Assembly: GCF_002160825.1 (NCBI RefSeq)
Contig: NZ_NFLI01000005.1
Span: 147,057-211,056 of the forward strand
Origin: Lachnoclostridium sp. An131
GTDB taxonomy: Bacteria; Bacillota; Clostridia; Lachnospirales; Lachnospiraceae
Length of the DNA stretch: 64,000 nucleotides
Direction of reading: 5' to 3'
Both the position numbers and the translations under genes were made by a program. A model generated the notes under the pieces. It ran no database searches, was not told the origin of the DNA, and saw only the letters and a program-made list of their open reading frames with translations. This document shows positions 1-8,811 of the stretch, one piece after another. The first letter of the stretch is position 1. Every line of letters begins with the position of its first letter.

Positions 1-793
1 ACTCCATGCCGCTCACCTGGGCCAGATTTGGAACAATACGCTGAAGATACTGCTCATCCGCATTGATGCCTGTCCCGATGGCTGTGCCGCCCAGATTCAG
101 TTCCCGCATCTCTTCGCAGGCACGCTCCATGCGGGCCACATCCCGGCGCACTGCTACCGAATAGGCCCGGAACTCCTGTCCCAGACGGATGGGGACCGCA
201 TCCTGCATCTGGGTACGCCCCATCTTAATCACATGATCAAATTCTCTGGCCTTGTCCTCCAGCGCACTCTGCAGCTTTGTCAGCTCTGCTCTTGCGTGCT
301 TCAGAAGCTTCAGCGAGGTCATCTTTCCCGCAGTTGGAATCACATCATTGGTAGACTGGCCGCAGTTCACATGATCGTTTGGATGGACGATGCTGTAATC
401 TCCCTTCCTCCCTCCAAGAATCTCGATGGCCCGGTTCGCGATCACCTCGTTCGCATTCATATTGATGGAGGTTCCCGCTCCTCCCTGAATCGGATCGACG
501 ATAAACTCCTCATGAAGGGCGCCTCCCGCGATCTCGTCGCAGGCCTGCACGATCGCATCCGCCCGCTTTTTATCCAGCAGTCCGACCTCACAGTTTGTGA
601 TCGCGGCCGCTTTTTTTATCTGTGCAAGGCTGTTGATGATCTCAGGATGCATGGAAAGTCCTGTAATATGAAAATTCTCCGCCGCGCGCAGAGACTGCAC
701 CCCGTAATACACACTTTCCGGTATCTCCTTACTGCCTATGGAATCCTTCTCCAGACGGCTTTCTGTCCCGCCTGCCGTTTCCTTCTGTATCAT
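1..793 (-). CDS. aspA: Aspartate ammonia-lyase (aspartase), 3' part outside window
   Basis: This enzyme converts L-aspartate to fumarate and ammonia. I translated the minus strand from the ATG ending at 793, which follows a GGAGGAGAGG ribosome site; about 264 residues are visible and the gene runs off the left edge (family length is about 470). The N-terminus carries the aspartase/fumarase signature pieces: VYYGVQSLRAAENF near residue 28, GGAGTSINMNANEV near 105 and HPNDHVNCGQSTND near 140. The last superfamily signature (GSSxMPxKxN) lies outside the window. The VYYGVQ-LRA-ENF start favours aspartase over class II fumarase, but this is not certain without the C-terminus. It lies 80 bp downstream of an S15-like gene and an amino acid permease on the same strand, so co-transcription is plausible. 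Confidence 0.88.
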   Translation of the reverse strand, partial: MIQKETAGGTESRLEKDSIGSKEIPESVYYGVQSLRAAENFHITGLSMHPEIINSLAQIKKAAAITNCEVGLLDKKRADAIVQACDEIAGGALHEEFIVDPIQGGAGTSINMNANEVIANRAIEILGGRKGDYSIVHPNDHVNCGQSTNDVIPTAGKMTSLKLLKHARAELTKLQSALEDKAREFDHVIKMGRTQMQDAVPIRLGQEFRAYSVAVRRDVARMERACEEMRELNLGGTAIGTGINADEQYLQRIVPNLAQVSGME

Positions 794-872
794 AACCTCT
801 CCTCCTGCAAATCACGGCCTCCGGCCTGTCCGCCAGAGGCCGCAGCCAGATGTCAGTCTTACGTTATTTTCC

Positions 873-2696
873 TTATTCGTCCTCTACCTCAATCTCGAAG
901 CTGTCCTCAAAGGGCTGTACCCACTGTTCCGGATCGGTGTACGGGATAATCGGAAGCAGCAGATAGGACGGATGATTGTTATCTCTGTAAATCTTATAGG
1001 ACGTCGTCGTGTTGGACGGAATGACGTTCATATTCCCTACCTTGCCTGTCCAGGACTCTGTGTGGCAGGCGTTCGGGCACTGGCTTGTAATCTCCAGCTC
1101 CAGCCAGTGGCCGGCCGGAATCACCATCGACGTAGGATTCATCTCAATCACATACTCCCGGATCTCGCCCGGAGTCACGGGAACCGACACGGTATTGTCA
1201 TGCACGGGGCGTCCGATCTTACTCTCCTTCTCATTGAGCGGATGGGAGGCGCGCAGAGCGCCATAGCGCAGCAGCGGCATCCTGGTTCCGTCAGGCAGCA
1301 CGTCGAAGAGGCTGCACACGAAATTTGCATCCTCCGCGTCTATGGAAGCCCACAGATGAAGCTCGATGGGGCCTGTGATTTCCTTTGCCTGCGGGAAGCG
1401 CGAGGACTTGTACACGATCTTGTTGACCTCCGTGGAAATCGACGGCGGAAGATGTGTGAATCCATCGGGCGGAAGGTCCGAATCCGGCTCCCTGTCCCAG
1501 CGCAGACGGTTGAAGGAGCGCAGATACAGCTTTTTCCACTCGGTGCGGGCCAGCGGCCACTCATTCTCATAGCGCGTTCCCGCATTCAGGACGCCAAACT
1601 TGTAAAGAGGCTCGTCCATAATACCGGTATCCACACCCTTGAGCCAGTGATCGTACCAGCGCAGGCATTCCTCATTCAATGCCCGGTACGGCAGCTCCAG
1701 CCCGTCATAGCCCTCCAGCACGCCCAGACGCTTCGGCACATTCAGCCTGTCGTCATTCATAGCGGTAAAGATCGGAGCGCTCCAGCGGCCAAGAGGAGAC
1801 CACGCGCAGTGCAGGTATACCGGCACCTTCACCTGATCGTAAATCTGATTCGCAGAGCGCTGCTTCCAGTACTCTCCATCAAGAGGATGCAGCAGATAGT
1901 CCAGATAGAAGGTGTGATAGGTCGGCGGCCAGGTCGTCAGAATCTTGGTAAAATAGGAATTTACCGCAATGTCCGGATCCTTTAAGCGGTCCTTCATCAT
2001 CTCCTTCATCTTTTCCTCGCCATACATCTTTAAGGACCAGGGAACCGGCTTGTTGGAGGGGCAGAGCTCCCAGTAAATGCTCATATAGGTGGAAGGCACG
2101 CCGCCGTAATAGCCATGCTGATAGTAGTCATCTACAAAGGAGCAGGGCATGATGCATTTCAGATGCGGAGGCTGCTTGGCGGCTGCCAGGATCTGGCAGA
2201 TTCCGAAATAGGAATAGCCTACCATTCCCACGTTGCCGTCGCACCACTCCTGCTCAGCTGCCCATTCAATGGTATCGTAGATATCAATGGGCTCCTGGGG
2301 ATTGTAGACTCCGTAAAATTCGCCCTCGCTCTTCCCGATTCCTCTGGGATCCGGAATGATATAGGCATATCCGCGCTTTACGAAATAATCAATGTCCCCG
2401 GCCTCCAGGCTGTGGTCAAAGAGCAGAGACTCCGGCGGGATCGCGCCGCGCTTGATTCCCTGCATCTCCTTGCTGTAGGCCGACCAGCTCACCAGGGCAG
2501 GAACAGGGCCTGCTCCCTTCGGCAGATACACGTCCACGCAGAGGCGCACACCGTCGCGCAGGGTCATCCACACATCCTCGTGCCTTTCTACCTCATAGCG
2601 TGGGCGGGACAGCTTGTCAAGATTTTTTACATAACGCTTATCCCAGTAATTTGGCAGAACATCGATTCCCAGAACCTCCGTCAGTTTCTTTTTCAT
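873..2696 (-). CDS. S15/CocE-NonD family alpha/beta-hydrolase-like protein (paralog 1)
   Basis: A 607-residue member of the Xaa-Pro dipeptidyl-peptidase/CocE acyl-hydrolase family, apparently cytoplasmic because no signal peptide is seen. I chose the ATG ending at 2696 (MKKKLTEVLG) because CAAAAGGAGG stands 7 bases upstream; the open frame extends further but without a ribosome site. The GYSYFG nucleophile elbow is near residue 160, and the C-terminal 230 residues resemble the jelly-roll domain of the family (GPIELHLWASIDAEDANF). The positions where CocE has its catalytic Asp (GWYD) and His (GPWxH) instead read AWSPLG and LEGYDG, so the usual triad looks incomplete. It has a close paralog at 5335-7179. 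It lies downstream of the permease gene, with a hairpin between them, and upstream of aspA. Substrate unknown; peptides or acyl esters are possible. Confidence 0.82.
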   Translation of the reverse strand: MKKKLTEVLGIDVLPNYWDKRYVKNLDKLSRPRYEVERHEDVWMTLRDGVRLCVDVYLPKGAGPVPALVSWSAYSKEMQGIKRGAIPPESLLFDHSLEAGDIDYFVKRGYAYIIPDPRGIGKSEGEFYGVYNPQEPIDIYDTIEWAAEQEWCDGNVGMVGYSYFGICQILAAAKQPPHLKCIMPCSFVDDYYQHGYYGGVPSTYMSIYWELCPSNKPVPWSLKMYGEEKMKEMMKDRLKDPDIAVNSYFTKILTTWPPTYHTFYLDYLLHPLDGEYWKQRSANQIYDQVKVPVYLHCAWSPLGRWSAPIFTAMNDDRLNVPKRLGVLEGYDGLELPYRALNEECLRWYDHWLKGVDTGIMDEPLYKFGVLNAGTRYENEWPLARTEWKKLYLRSFNRLRWDREPDSDLPPDGFTHLPPSISTEVNKIVYKSSRFPQAKEITGPIELHLWASIDAEDANFVCSLFDVLPDGTRMPLLRYGALRASHPLNEKESKIGRPVHDNTVSVPVTPGEIREYVIEMNPTSMVIPAGHWLELEITSQCPNACHTESWTGKVGNMNVIPSNTTTSYKIYRDNNHPSYLLLPIIPYTDPEQWVQPFEDSFEIEVEDE

Positions 2697-2742
2697 TGCA
2701 AAACCTCCTTTTGTTTTCTTCATCCTTTTCCTATATCCTATC

Positions 2743-2784
2743 AAAAAATGGCGCACACATTTGTCATGTGCACACCATTTTTTC
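2743..2784 (-). terminator. Bidirectional terminator-like inverted repeat after the permease gene
   Basis: AAAAAATGG and CCATTTTTT arms continue into CGCACACAT/ATGTGCACA with a few wobble or mismatch positions around a TTGTC loop. A-rich and T-rich flanks make it work on either strand. It separates the permease gene from the downstream S15 gene, so the latter depends on read-through or on a promoter in the short gap. Confidence 0.7.
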
Positions 2785-2857
2785 ATATTTTCTGTCCTGC
2801 CAGAAAACAATTCCGCTCACATACTGTGCGCCCTGTGGAAATCATGTCTTTCTGATA

Positions 2858-4246
2858 TCATGCCTTTTTGGCAGCCTCCAGAGCCGCTTTTGCCTTTTCT
2901 TCCATCTCAAACCACGGCTGGTAAGGCTCCTTCATCTGCTGGAAAATATCATAGCCCTCCGTCTTTTTCACATAATTTCTCCGAATAATAGTATAGCTTA
3001 TAGCTACCACATAATAAACAATCATTGCAATCCAGTTGTGGGGCTTCATTTCTCCAATTACATACCATCCAATCACGACACAGGCCACGCCGGCGATCGT
3101 TGTTATGATACAGTTCAGCACATGCGGCGTCTTGATATAGGAATTTTTGTAGGCATTCGGGAATTTCTTCGGCATCATGAAGACGCTGAAGAAAATAATC
3201 GGCAGAAGGAACAGGCCGGGGATCGTCGTAATCTTAACCACGTCCTCCAGGTCAAAGCCGGACACTACCAGCAGAATCGCGATAATGGAGTTCAGCCACA
3301 GGGAGAAGCCGGGCGCTCCATGCTCGTTCAGCTTGCTGATAAGCTTCGGGAACAGGCCGTCTCTGGCCGCCGCGAAGTTGATTCTCGAAAACATCATCAT
3401 TGCGGAATTGATACTCGTCACCACTGCCAGCAGCGCTCCGCCTGCCACAAAGAACACCAGAAGAGTCGGGTTTAAGAATTTTTCTGCCACAGTAGCGAGA
3501 TTGTCAATCTCATAGAAGTTCGGCATTACGCCTACTGTCACATATGCCATCAGCGCATAGATCACTGCTGTAGCAAGAGTGCTGACAAGATAAGCGATCG
3601 GCACATTCTTTCCGGGATCCTCAATTTCCTCAGCAGAATAGTACAGTACATTGGCTCCAATCAGGCTTCCATGCATGATTCCCATGGCAGCCCACAGCGG
3701 CGCGAGCTCAATCGTCGAGGATACAACCTCACCGAAGGTCACCACAGTCGCTCCCCAGCCGCCGATGACGTAGACAGCCAGAGCAATCAAAAGAACGACG
3801 ACGCAGACATTCTGTACGGTAGAGGAAAACTTGATTCCAAACCAGGAAATGACTGTAAACAGCAGAATACAGCCTATCGCAGCCACCGCCTCCGGACACG
3901 CCGGAACAAGCATACAGAAATACGTGGAAAAGGTCAGCGCCATGGTCGCAATTTTCAGAACGCCGACTGCCAGCTCGTTAAAAGCGTCCCAGGTTCCCAA
4001 AAGCGGGTGCACCAGACGGGTCAGGTACATGTAAGAGCCGCCGTTTGCAGGAAGGGCCGCTACCATCAGCATCTCCGGAATGCTGCGCAAAAATACAAAC
4101 AGCGCTGCACAGATAAAGCCCACAACGATGCCATTTCCGCCTATAATTTTGATCGCGATCGGCGTCGTGGCAAATACGCTGGCTCCGATAATGCTTCCGA
4201 TTCCCATGAGAATACAGGACAGCAGCTTCATTTTCTGTTTTTTCAT
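2858..4246 (-). CDS. APC family amino acid permease
   Basis: A 462-residue, very hydrophobic protein with about 12 membrane segments, typical of amino acid/polyamine/organocation transporters. The first helix has the APC-type motif GIGSIIGASVF near residue 16, and helix 6/7 features such as YYSAEEIEDPGKNVP near residue 206 fit amino acid permeases. It probably imports an amino acid or amine by proton or ion coupling, or exchanges one. It is the first gene of a minus-strand set followed by an S15-like hydrolase and aspA, and it is divergent from a Crp/Fnr regulator. A palindromic operator-like site lies upstream. The aspartase neighbour makes aspartate or an aspartate-containing compound a reasonable guess, but the substrate cannot be read from the sequence. 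Confidence 0.88.
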   Translation of the reverse strand: MKKQKMKLLSCILMGIGSIIGASVFATTPIAIKIIGGNGIVVGFICAALFVFLRSIPEMLMVAALPANGGSYMYLTRLVHPLLGTWDAFNELAVGVLKIATMALTFSTYFCMLVPACPEAVAAIGCILLFTVISWFGIKFSSTVQNVCVVVLLIALAVYVIGGWGATVVTFGEVVSSTIELAPLWAAMGIMHGSLIGANVLYYSAEEIEDPGKNVPIAYLVSTLATAVIYALMAYVTVGVMPNFYEIDNLATVAEKFLNPTLLVFFVAGGALLAVVTSINSAMMMFSRINFAAARDGLFPKLISKLNEHGAPGFSLWLNSIIAILLVVSGFDLEDVVKITTIPGLFLLPIIFFSVFMMPKKFPNAYKNSYIKTPHVLNCIITTIAGVACVVIGWYVIGEMKPHNWIAMIVYYVVAISYTIIRRNYVKKTEGYDIFQQMKEPYQPWFEMEEKAKAALEAAKKA

Positions 4247-4285
4247 TCGTATCCCTCTTTTCTTTCAGAATATTTTGATTTGTTA

Positions 4286-4329
4286 ATTTTACCAAAAAAT
4301 CAGGGAAACAAATGTCATGTATGCGACAT
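4286..4329 (-). promoter_or_regulatory. Permease promoter with Crp/Fnr-like operator
   Basis: On the minus strand a -10 element TAAAAT (4291 to 4286) puts the start of transcription near 4279. A palindrome ATGTC-N8-GACAT occupies 4312-4329, with its centre (4320.5) about 41.5 bases upstream of that start, the classical class II position for a Crp/Fnr activator. No good -35 element is present, as expected for an activated promoter. The Crp/Fnr gene starts 150 bp away on the other strand. Confidence 0.6.
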
Positions 4330-4481
4330 ATTCATACATTAAATATTTTTTGTGGAAATTCTTTGTCATTTCCGTCATTTTTTTGGGACTTTCTTTTTCT
4401 GCTTTTTATTTTTTAAGAATTATGTTAAACTCATTTTAATTAGTTTCATGTTTCATAAAGAAAGGACTGATTACCATCAGC

Positions 4482-5201
4482 ATGCAAAGCGCAAACCAGC
4501 CCGCTTCAGCGGATACGCAGCGAATCTGTTCCTTTTTTCAGACGGTTCCCCTGTTTTCCGCTCTTCCGCCGGATTATCTGGAAACTCTGTCCTCCTATTG
4601 CCGGCTGATTTACAAAAAGAAAGGAAGCGTCATCTACCGGAAGGAGGATTCCTCGAACCATCTCTACGTTATCAAATCCGGCTATATCATGGAATCCGTA
4701 TTTTACGGAACCAGCGCGGACATTATCGTCAAAATCCGTTCTGACCGGGATTATTTCGGCGAAATGGGAATTCTTTCGAACCGGGTCTATCCGAATACGG
4801 CTCTGGCCCTGGAGGACACTACCCTGATTTCCGTGCCCCAGTCCTGCTTTGTCGACGCGGTATGGAATCACACCAGCGTCTGCCGGGTCATCATCCAGGA
4901 GCTCATCGACCGGCTTCTGAATTCTGCCCAGAACATGGTAAACGCCATGTATCTGGACGCTCCGGGACGCCTGGCTTCTACCATCGTCAATCTGACCACC
5001 AGCACCCAGAAGAAATCCATGAAGGTAAGGATTACCCAGAGCGCCCTGGCCTCCTCCTCCGGGATGGCACGTCAGACGGCCGCCAAAATCTTAAGTGACT
5101 GGCGTAAGGAAGGCATCATTTCTACCGAACGCGGAAGATTCTGCGTCCATGATTTCAACAGGCTTCTGGATATTATTCTGGAGAGTGAAATTCAAAACTG
5201 A
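4482..5201 (+). CDS. Crp/Fnr family transcriptional regulator
   Basis: A 239-residue regulator with an N-terminal cyclic-nucleotide-binding-type beta-roll (about residues 20-145, including YFGEMGILSNRVYPNTA), a dimerisation helix, and a C-terminal winged helix-turn-helix (about 165-235, recognition region SGMARQTAAKIL). No FNR-type N-terminal cysteine cluster is visible, so oxygen sensing by an iron-sulfur cluster is unlikely; the ligand is unknown. It lies between the divergent permease gene and the second S15 gene and probably controls both through the ATGTC-N8-GACA palindromes. The ATG at 4482 was chosen because AAAGGA lies upstream and the beta-roll would otherwise be cut; the spacing to that site is long, so the start is slightly uncertain. 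Confidence 0.88.
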   Translation: MQSANQPASADTQRICSFFQTVPLFSALPPDYLETLSSYCRLIYKKKGSVIYRKEDSSNHLYVIKSGYIMESVFYGTSADIIVKIRSDRDYFGEMGILSNRVYPNTALALEDTTLISVPQSCFVDAVWNHTSVCRVIIQELIDRLLNSAQNMVNAMYLDAPGRLASTIVNLTTSTQKKSMKVRITQSALASSSGMARQTAAKILSDWRKEGIISTERGRFCVHDFNRLLDIILESEIQN

Positions 5202-5258
5202 CGGGCAGCGGACAGGAACGGCCATTTTCCCGGAGGATTTTGTCAGATTATTTTCTTT

Positions 5259-5302
5259 ATGTCGCCTGATAGACAGACGCCTTTGCTGTTTCCCTCTATA
5301 AT
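5259..5302 (+). promoter_or_regulatory. Promoter of second S15 gene with Crp/Fnr-like operator
   Basis: TATAAT at 5297-5302 gives a predicted start near 5309. ATGTC-N8-GACAG at 5259-5276 is centred on 5267.5, again about -41.5, and there is no recognisable -35 element. The half-sites and the 8-bp spacing match the site upstream of the permease gene. Confidence 0.6.
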
Positions 5303-5334
5303 GAACACAGAAATTATACGCAGGAGGTAAACGC

Positions 5335-7179
5335 ATGAACCAAGAGGAATTTTTAAAAATCACTGGTCTTGAGAAGGTTCCCGTATACTGGGACCGCCGT
5401 TACACCAAGAACCTGGACAAGCTTTCCAAGCCTATCTATACCATGAAGCTGGAAGAGGATGTGGAAGTCATTCTCCGCGACGGAACGAAGACTTATGTGG
5501 ATGTCTACCATCCCGCGGAAATCGACCGTGCGCCTTCCCTGATCGCATACTCTGCCTACAGTAAGAAAATGCAGCGCATGCGCCACGGATCGCTGCCCGG
5601 AGCCTCCAATTATTTCGATCACAGCCTGGAAGCCGGCGATATGGAATTTTTCGTAACCCGCGGCTACACCTTCATCGTGCCCGACGGACGCGGAATCGGC
5701 AGAAGCGAAGGCGAGTATCTGGGTGTGTACAATCCCCAGGAGCAGGAGGACGTCTACGACTATATCGAGTGGGCGGGAACTGAATGCCAGTGGAGCACGG
5801 AAAAGGTTGCCCTGCTGGGCTATTCCTATTTCGGAATCATTCAGGCTCTCGTGGCCGCTCTCCAGCCGCCCCACCTGGTATGCATCATGCCCTTAAGCTA
5901 TACAGATGACTATTACCAGCACGGCTATTACGGCGGCGTAGCCGACACCTACATGAATATGTACTGGGAGCTCTGCCCCTCGAACAATCCCGTTCCCTGG
6001 ACCACAAAAATGATGTCCGAGGAAGAGATGAAGAAACGTATCGAGGAGGTGCAGGAGGATCCCGATATCGCTATCAACACCTATTTCAGCAAGATCTTCA
6101 ATGTATGGCCGCCCAAGTACCATACCTTCTATCTGGATTACCTGCTTCATCCGCAGGAGGACGATTTCTGGCGTCCCCGCTCCATGAAGTACAAGTATGA
6201 CAAGCTGAAGGTACCCGTATACTTCAAATGCGGATGGGCTCCCACCGGCCGCTGGTCTGCTCCCGTATTCAACGCCATGAATTCCAAAGAGCTCACAGCC
6301 TATAAGCGCTGCGGCGTTATGGAAGGCTACAACGGCATGGAGCTTCCCTACCGCTTCATGAACGAGGAGATGCTGCGCTGGTATGATCACTGGATGAAGG
6401 GCATTGACACCGGCATCACGGAGGAACCGCCGATGAAGCTGAACATCCTCGGACGCGGCTACCGCTATGAATATGAATACCCGCTGGCAAGAACTGTGTG
6501 GAAAAAGCTCTACCTGCACACCTTCGGCAACCTGCGCTGGGAGCCGGTACCGGAAGGCAGTCTTCCGCCCGACAGCTTCACGCACCGTCCGCCTCATATT
6601 ACTACAGAAGTAGAGACACTGACCTACCGCACCGACCGCCTGAGCCGGCCGACCGAGTTCACCGGCCCCATCGAGCTTCATCTGTGGGCCTCCATCGACA
6701 GCACCGACGCGAACTTTATCGTAAAGCTGCACCAGATCACTCCGGGCGGAACCAGAATGCCTGTATGCCGTACCGGTTCCCTGAAGGCCTCCTATCCGCT
6801 TGACAAGGAAAAGAGCCAGATTGGCCGTCCGGTACACGATTATACGAAGCGCATCCCGGTGACTCCCGGCGAAATCCGCGAGTACGTCATCGAGATCAAT
6901 CCTATCGGCATGGTATTCCCGGCCGGCTCCCAGATTGAGCTGGAAATCAAGGCGATGGACAACTTCCAGCCCCAGTCAGGCGCATGGCAGGCAAAGATGG
7001 ATCACCTGGGACCCATCCCCAGCGCGAACACCATCAACTACAAGATTTACCGCGACAAGGATTATCCCTCTTATATCCTGATGCCCTACATCCCCGAGAC
7101 TCCGGGCGAGCTCTGGCTCCAGCCTGTGACAGACGACGACATCGTCATCGGCGGAAGCGGATCGGGAAATACACATTAA
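5335..7179 (+). CDS. S15/CocE-NonD family alpha/beta-hydrolase-like protein (paralog 2)
   Basis: A 614-residue paralog of the protein at 873-2696, collinear over its whole length (shared blocks include RRYTKNLDKLSKP versus KRYVKNLDKLSRP, and HHGYYGG-type, RWSAP and GPIELHLWASID segments). The start follows GCAGGAGG at good spacing. The GYSYFG serine elbow is near residue 164. As in the paralog, the family's catalytic Asp and His motifs are replaced (GWAPTG and MEGYNG), so either the triad is built differently or the fold has another job. It sits downstream of the Crp/Fnr gene with its own operator-bearing promoter and ends at a strong terminator. Hydrolysis of peptides or acyl esters is a family-level inference only. 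Confidence 0.82.
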   Translation: MNQEEFLKITGLEKVPVYWDRRYTKNLDKLSKPIYTMKLEEDVEVILRDGTKTYVDVYHPAEIDRAPSLIAYSAYSKKMQRMRHGSLPGASNYFDHSLEAGDMEFFVTRGYTFIVPDGRGIGRSEGEYLGVYNPQEQEDVYDYIEWAGTECQWSTEKVALLGYSYFGIIQALVAALQPPHLVCIMPLSYTDDYYQHGYYGGVADTYMNMYWELCPSNNPVPWTTKMMSEEEMKKRIEEVQEDPDIAINTYFSKIFNVWPPKYHTFYLDYLLHPQEDDFWRPRSMKYKYDKLKVPVYFKCGWAPTGRWSAPVFNAMNSKELTAYKRCGVMEGYNGMELPYRFMNEEMLRWYDHWMKGIDTGITEEPPMKLNILGRGYRYEYEYPLARTVWKKLYLHTFGNLRWEPVPEGSLPPDSFTHRPPHITTEVETLTYRTDRLSRPTEFTGPIELHLWASIDSTDANFIVKLHQITPGGTRMPVCRTGSLKASYPLDKEKSQIGRPVHDYTKRIPVTPGEIREYVIEINPIGMVFPAGSQIELEIKAMDNFQPQSGAWQAKMDHLGPIPSANTINYKIYRDKDYPSYILMPYIPETPGELWLQPVTDDDIVIGGSGSGNTH

Positions 7180-7205
7180 CCTTGACCTATTGCCTCAAGC
7201 AGAAG

Positions 7206-7250
7206 GAAGGGAGCGGATGGAACACACAGCCATCCGCTCCCTTCTGTTTT
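7206..7250 (+). terminator. Rho-independent terminator after second S15 gene
   Basis: A perfect 15-bp stem GAAGGGAGCGGATGG / CCATCCGCTCCCTTC with a 9-base loop, followed by TGTTTT. It also lies just beyond the end of the convergent GNAT gene. Confidence 0.85.
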
Positions 7251-7273
7251 ACCAGCCATACCAGCGACCTGCG

Positions 7274-8137
7274 TCAGGAAAAACGCAGCACATAGCGGCA
7301 CAGGCCCTTTCCCTGGTACATAAATTCTTTTATCCGGTGAAATCCCAGCTTTTCAATCAGATGCAGGGACACCAGGTTCTCCCGATCGATGTAGGCGCTG
7401 ACCTGCGGAAGCTCCAGCACCCTCCCGGCATAATCGAGGGCCGCCCGGCTCGCCTCCTCCGCATATCCGCGGCGGCGGTATTTCTCCCCAATCAGATACC
7501 CCATGTCAATCTCGGAAAACTCCAGATAGTCGGCGATACCAAAGCCTACCCGCCCAATCAGGGTTCCGCTCTCCTTTTCTATCACCACCCACATTCCGAA
7601 CTGATATAAGCCGTACATATACGTGATGTACGCTTTGATCTTCTCTTCCTCTTCGTGCCGGTCCAGCGTGGAAGGCTGAAGAAACCCGGTAGACCCGCTT
7701 TCACGGTAGAGAGCATTCACGTCATCCAGATCCGCAAGGGTCATTTCGCGAATCAGAAGCCTCCTGGTCTCCGCGATCTGCACCGGCAGCCCCAGGGCAC
7801 GCGTATGTACATTGCAAAGGAAAGAAAGATCTACCTCCTGAAAGCCCTCCAGAAGGATCCTGCAGCCGGAAAGGCGCTGGTCCTTAAGCTCCGGATTCAG
7901 ATATCCGACACATATCAGGCCCAGGGAAAGGGCCGTTCTCTCCTCCCCGTCCGTCTCTACCAGGCACAAAAGCTCCTTCATCGTTCCCGGGAGCTGTTCC
8001 GCCGCCGACCGGAAATCTTCGGCTGTCCTGTATTTTCCGTCCTCCTTCCGGAGCTCCACCCACGGAAAATGATTTCTGTCCAGCTCCTCCTCCAGCAGCT
8101 GCGCGCCAGAGGCAGCTATCACAAGCCCTTTCAGCAT
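7274..8137 (-). CDS. GNAT family N-acetyltransferase with extra N-terminal region
   Basis: A 287-residue protein. Residues about 125-287 form a GNAT acetyltransferase domain of the RimJ/RimL type ([19 protein letters not shown], then the acetyl-CoA binding stretch [14 protein letters not shown] and [13 protein letters not shown]). The first 120 residues are a domain I do not recognise. It would transfer an acetyl group from acetyl-CoA to an unidentified amine. It is a single gene, convergent with the S15 gene and divergent from the cyclophilin gene. Confidence 0.8.
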   Translation of the reverse strand: MLKGLVIAASGAQLLEEELDRNHFPWVELRKEDGKYRTAEDFRSAAEQLPGTMKELLCLVETDGEERTALSLGLICVGYLNPELKDQRLSGCRILLEGFQEVDLSFLCNVHTRALGLPVQIAETRRLLIREMTLADLDDVNALYRESGSTGFLQPSTLDRHEEEEKIKAYITYMYGLYQFGMWVVIEKESGTLIGRVGFGIADYLEFSEIDMGYLIGEKYRRRGYAEEASRAALDYAGRVLELPQVSAYIDRENLVSLHLIEKLGFHRIKEFMYQGKGLCRYVLRFS

Positions 8138-8238
8138 TTTTCAAAAACTCCTTTACGTCTTCCTTCTTTTCCGCTACTATATATGGTGACAAATCCGCAG
8201 GCTGGAAGACAGCGTGCGCACGAAAAAGGAGAATGAAT

Positions 8239-8757
8239 ATGGCAAATCCAGTAGTTACATTTGAAATGGAAAACGGCGGCGTCATCAAGGCAGAGCTTTA
8301 TCCTGAAATCGCCCCCAATACGGTCAACAATTTCTTAAGCCTCGTCAACAAGGGCTTTTACAACGGCCTTTGCTTTCACCGCGTCATTGAAGGCTTCATG
8401 ATTCAGGGCGGCTGCCCTGATGGAAACGGCATGGGCGGCCCCGGCTATTCCATCCGTGGAGAATTCGCCCAGAACGGCTTCTCCAATGACCTGAAGCATA
8501 CGCCCGGCGTCCTGTCCATGGCCCGCGCCATGCATCCGGACTCCGCAGGCTCCCAGTTCTTCATCATGCACAAGACCTCTCCCCATCTGGACGGCGCCTA
8601 CGCGGCCTTTGGAAAGGTCATCGAGGGAATGGACATCGTAAACCAGATCGCCCAGACTCCTACCGATTTCCGGGACCGCCCGATGGAGCCTCAGGTGATG
8701 AAGTCTGTCACCGCAGAAACCTTCGGAACCGAGTACCCGGAACCGGAAACCGTATAG
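8239..8757 (+). CDS. Cyclophilin-type peptidyl-prolyl cis-trans isomerase
   Basis: A 172-residue single-domain cyclophilin, likely a cytoplasmic folding catalyst. The active-site stretches [13 protein letters not shown] and SAGSQFFIM are present. Two ATG codons lie close together; I chose 8239 (MANPVV) because AAAGGAG ends 7 bases before it, whereas the ATG at 8233 touches that site. No signal peptide is seen. It ends at a hairpin shared with the convergent rarA gene. Confidence 0.93.
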   Translation: MANPVVTFEMENGGVIKAELYPEIAPNTVNNFLSLVNKGFYNGLCFHRVIEGFMIQGGCPDGNGMGGPGYSIRGEFAQNGFSNDLKHTPGVLSMARAMHPDSAGSQFFIMHKTSPHLDGAYAAFGKVIEGMDIVNQIAQTPTDFRDRPMEPQVMKSVTAETFGTEYPEPETV

Positions 8758-8778
8758 CCGGAATACGTTTCCATTTTC

Positions 8779-8811
8779 ACGCCCCGCCATCCTGCTGCGG
8801 GGCGTCTTATT
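8779..8811. terminator. Bidirectional terminator between cyclophilin and rarA
   Basis: A 9-bp stem ACGCCCCGC / GCGGGGCGT with a 9-base loop, followed by CTTATTT on the plus strand. The minus-strand rarA gene ends at its edge, so it can serve both transcripts. Confidence 0.7.
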
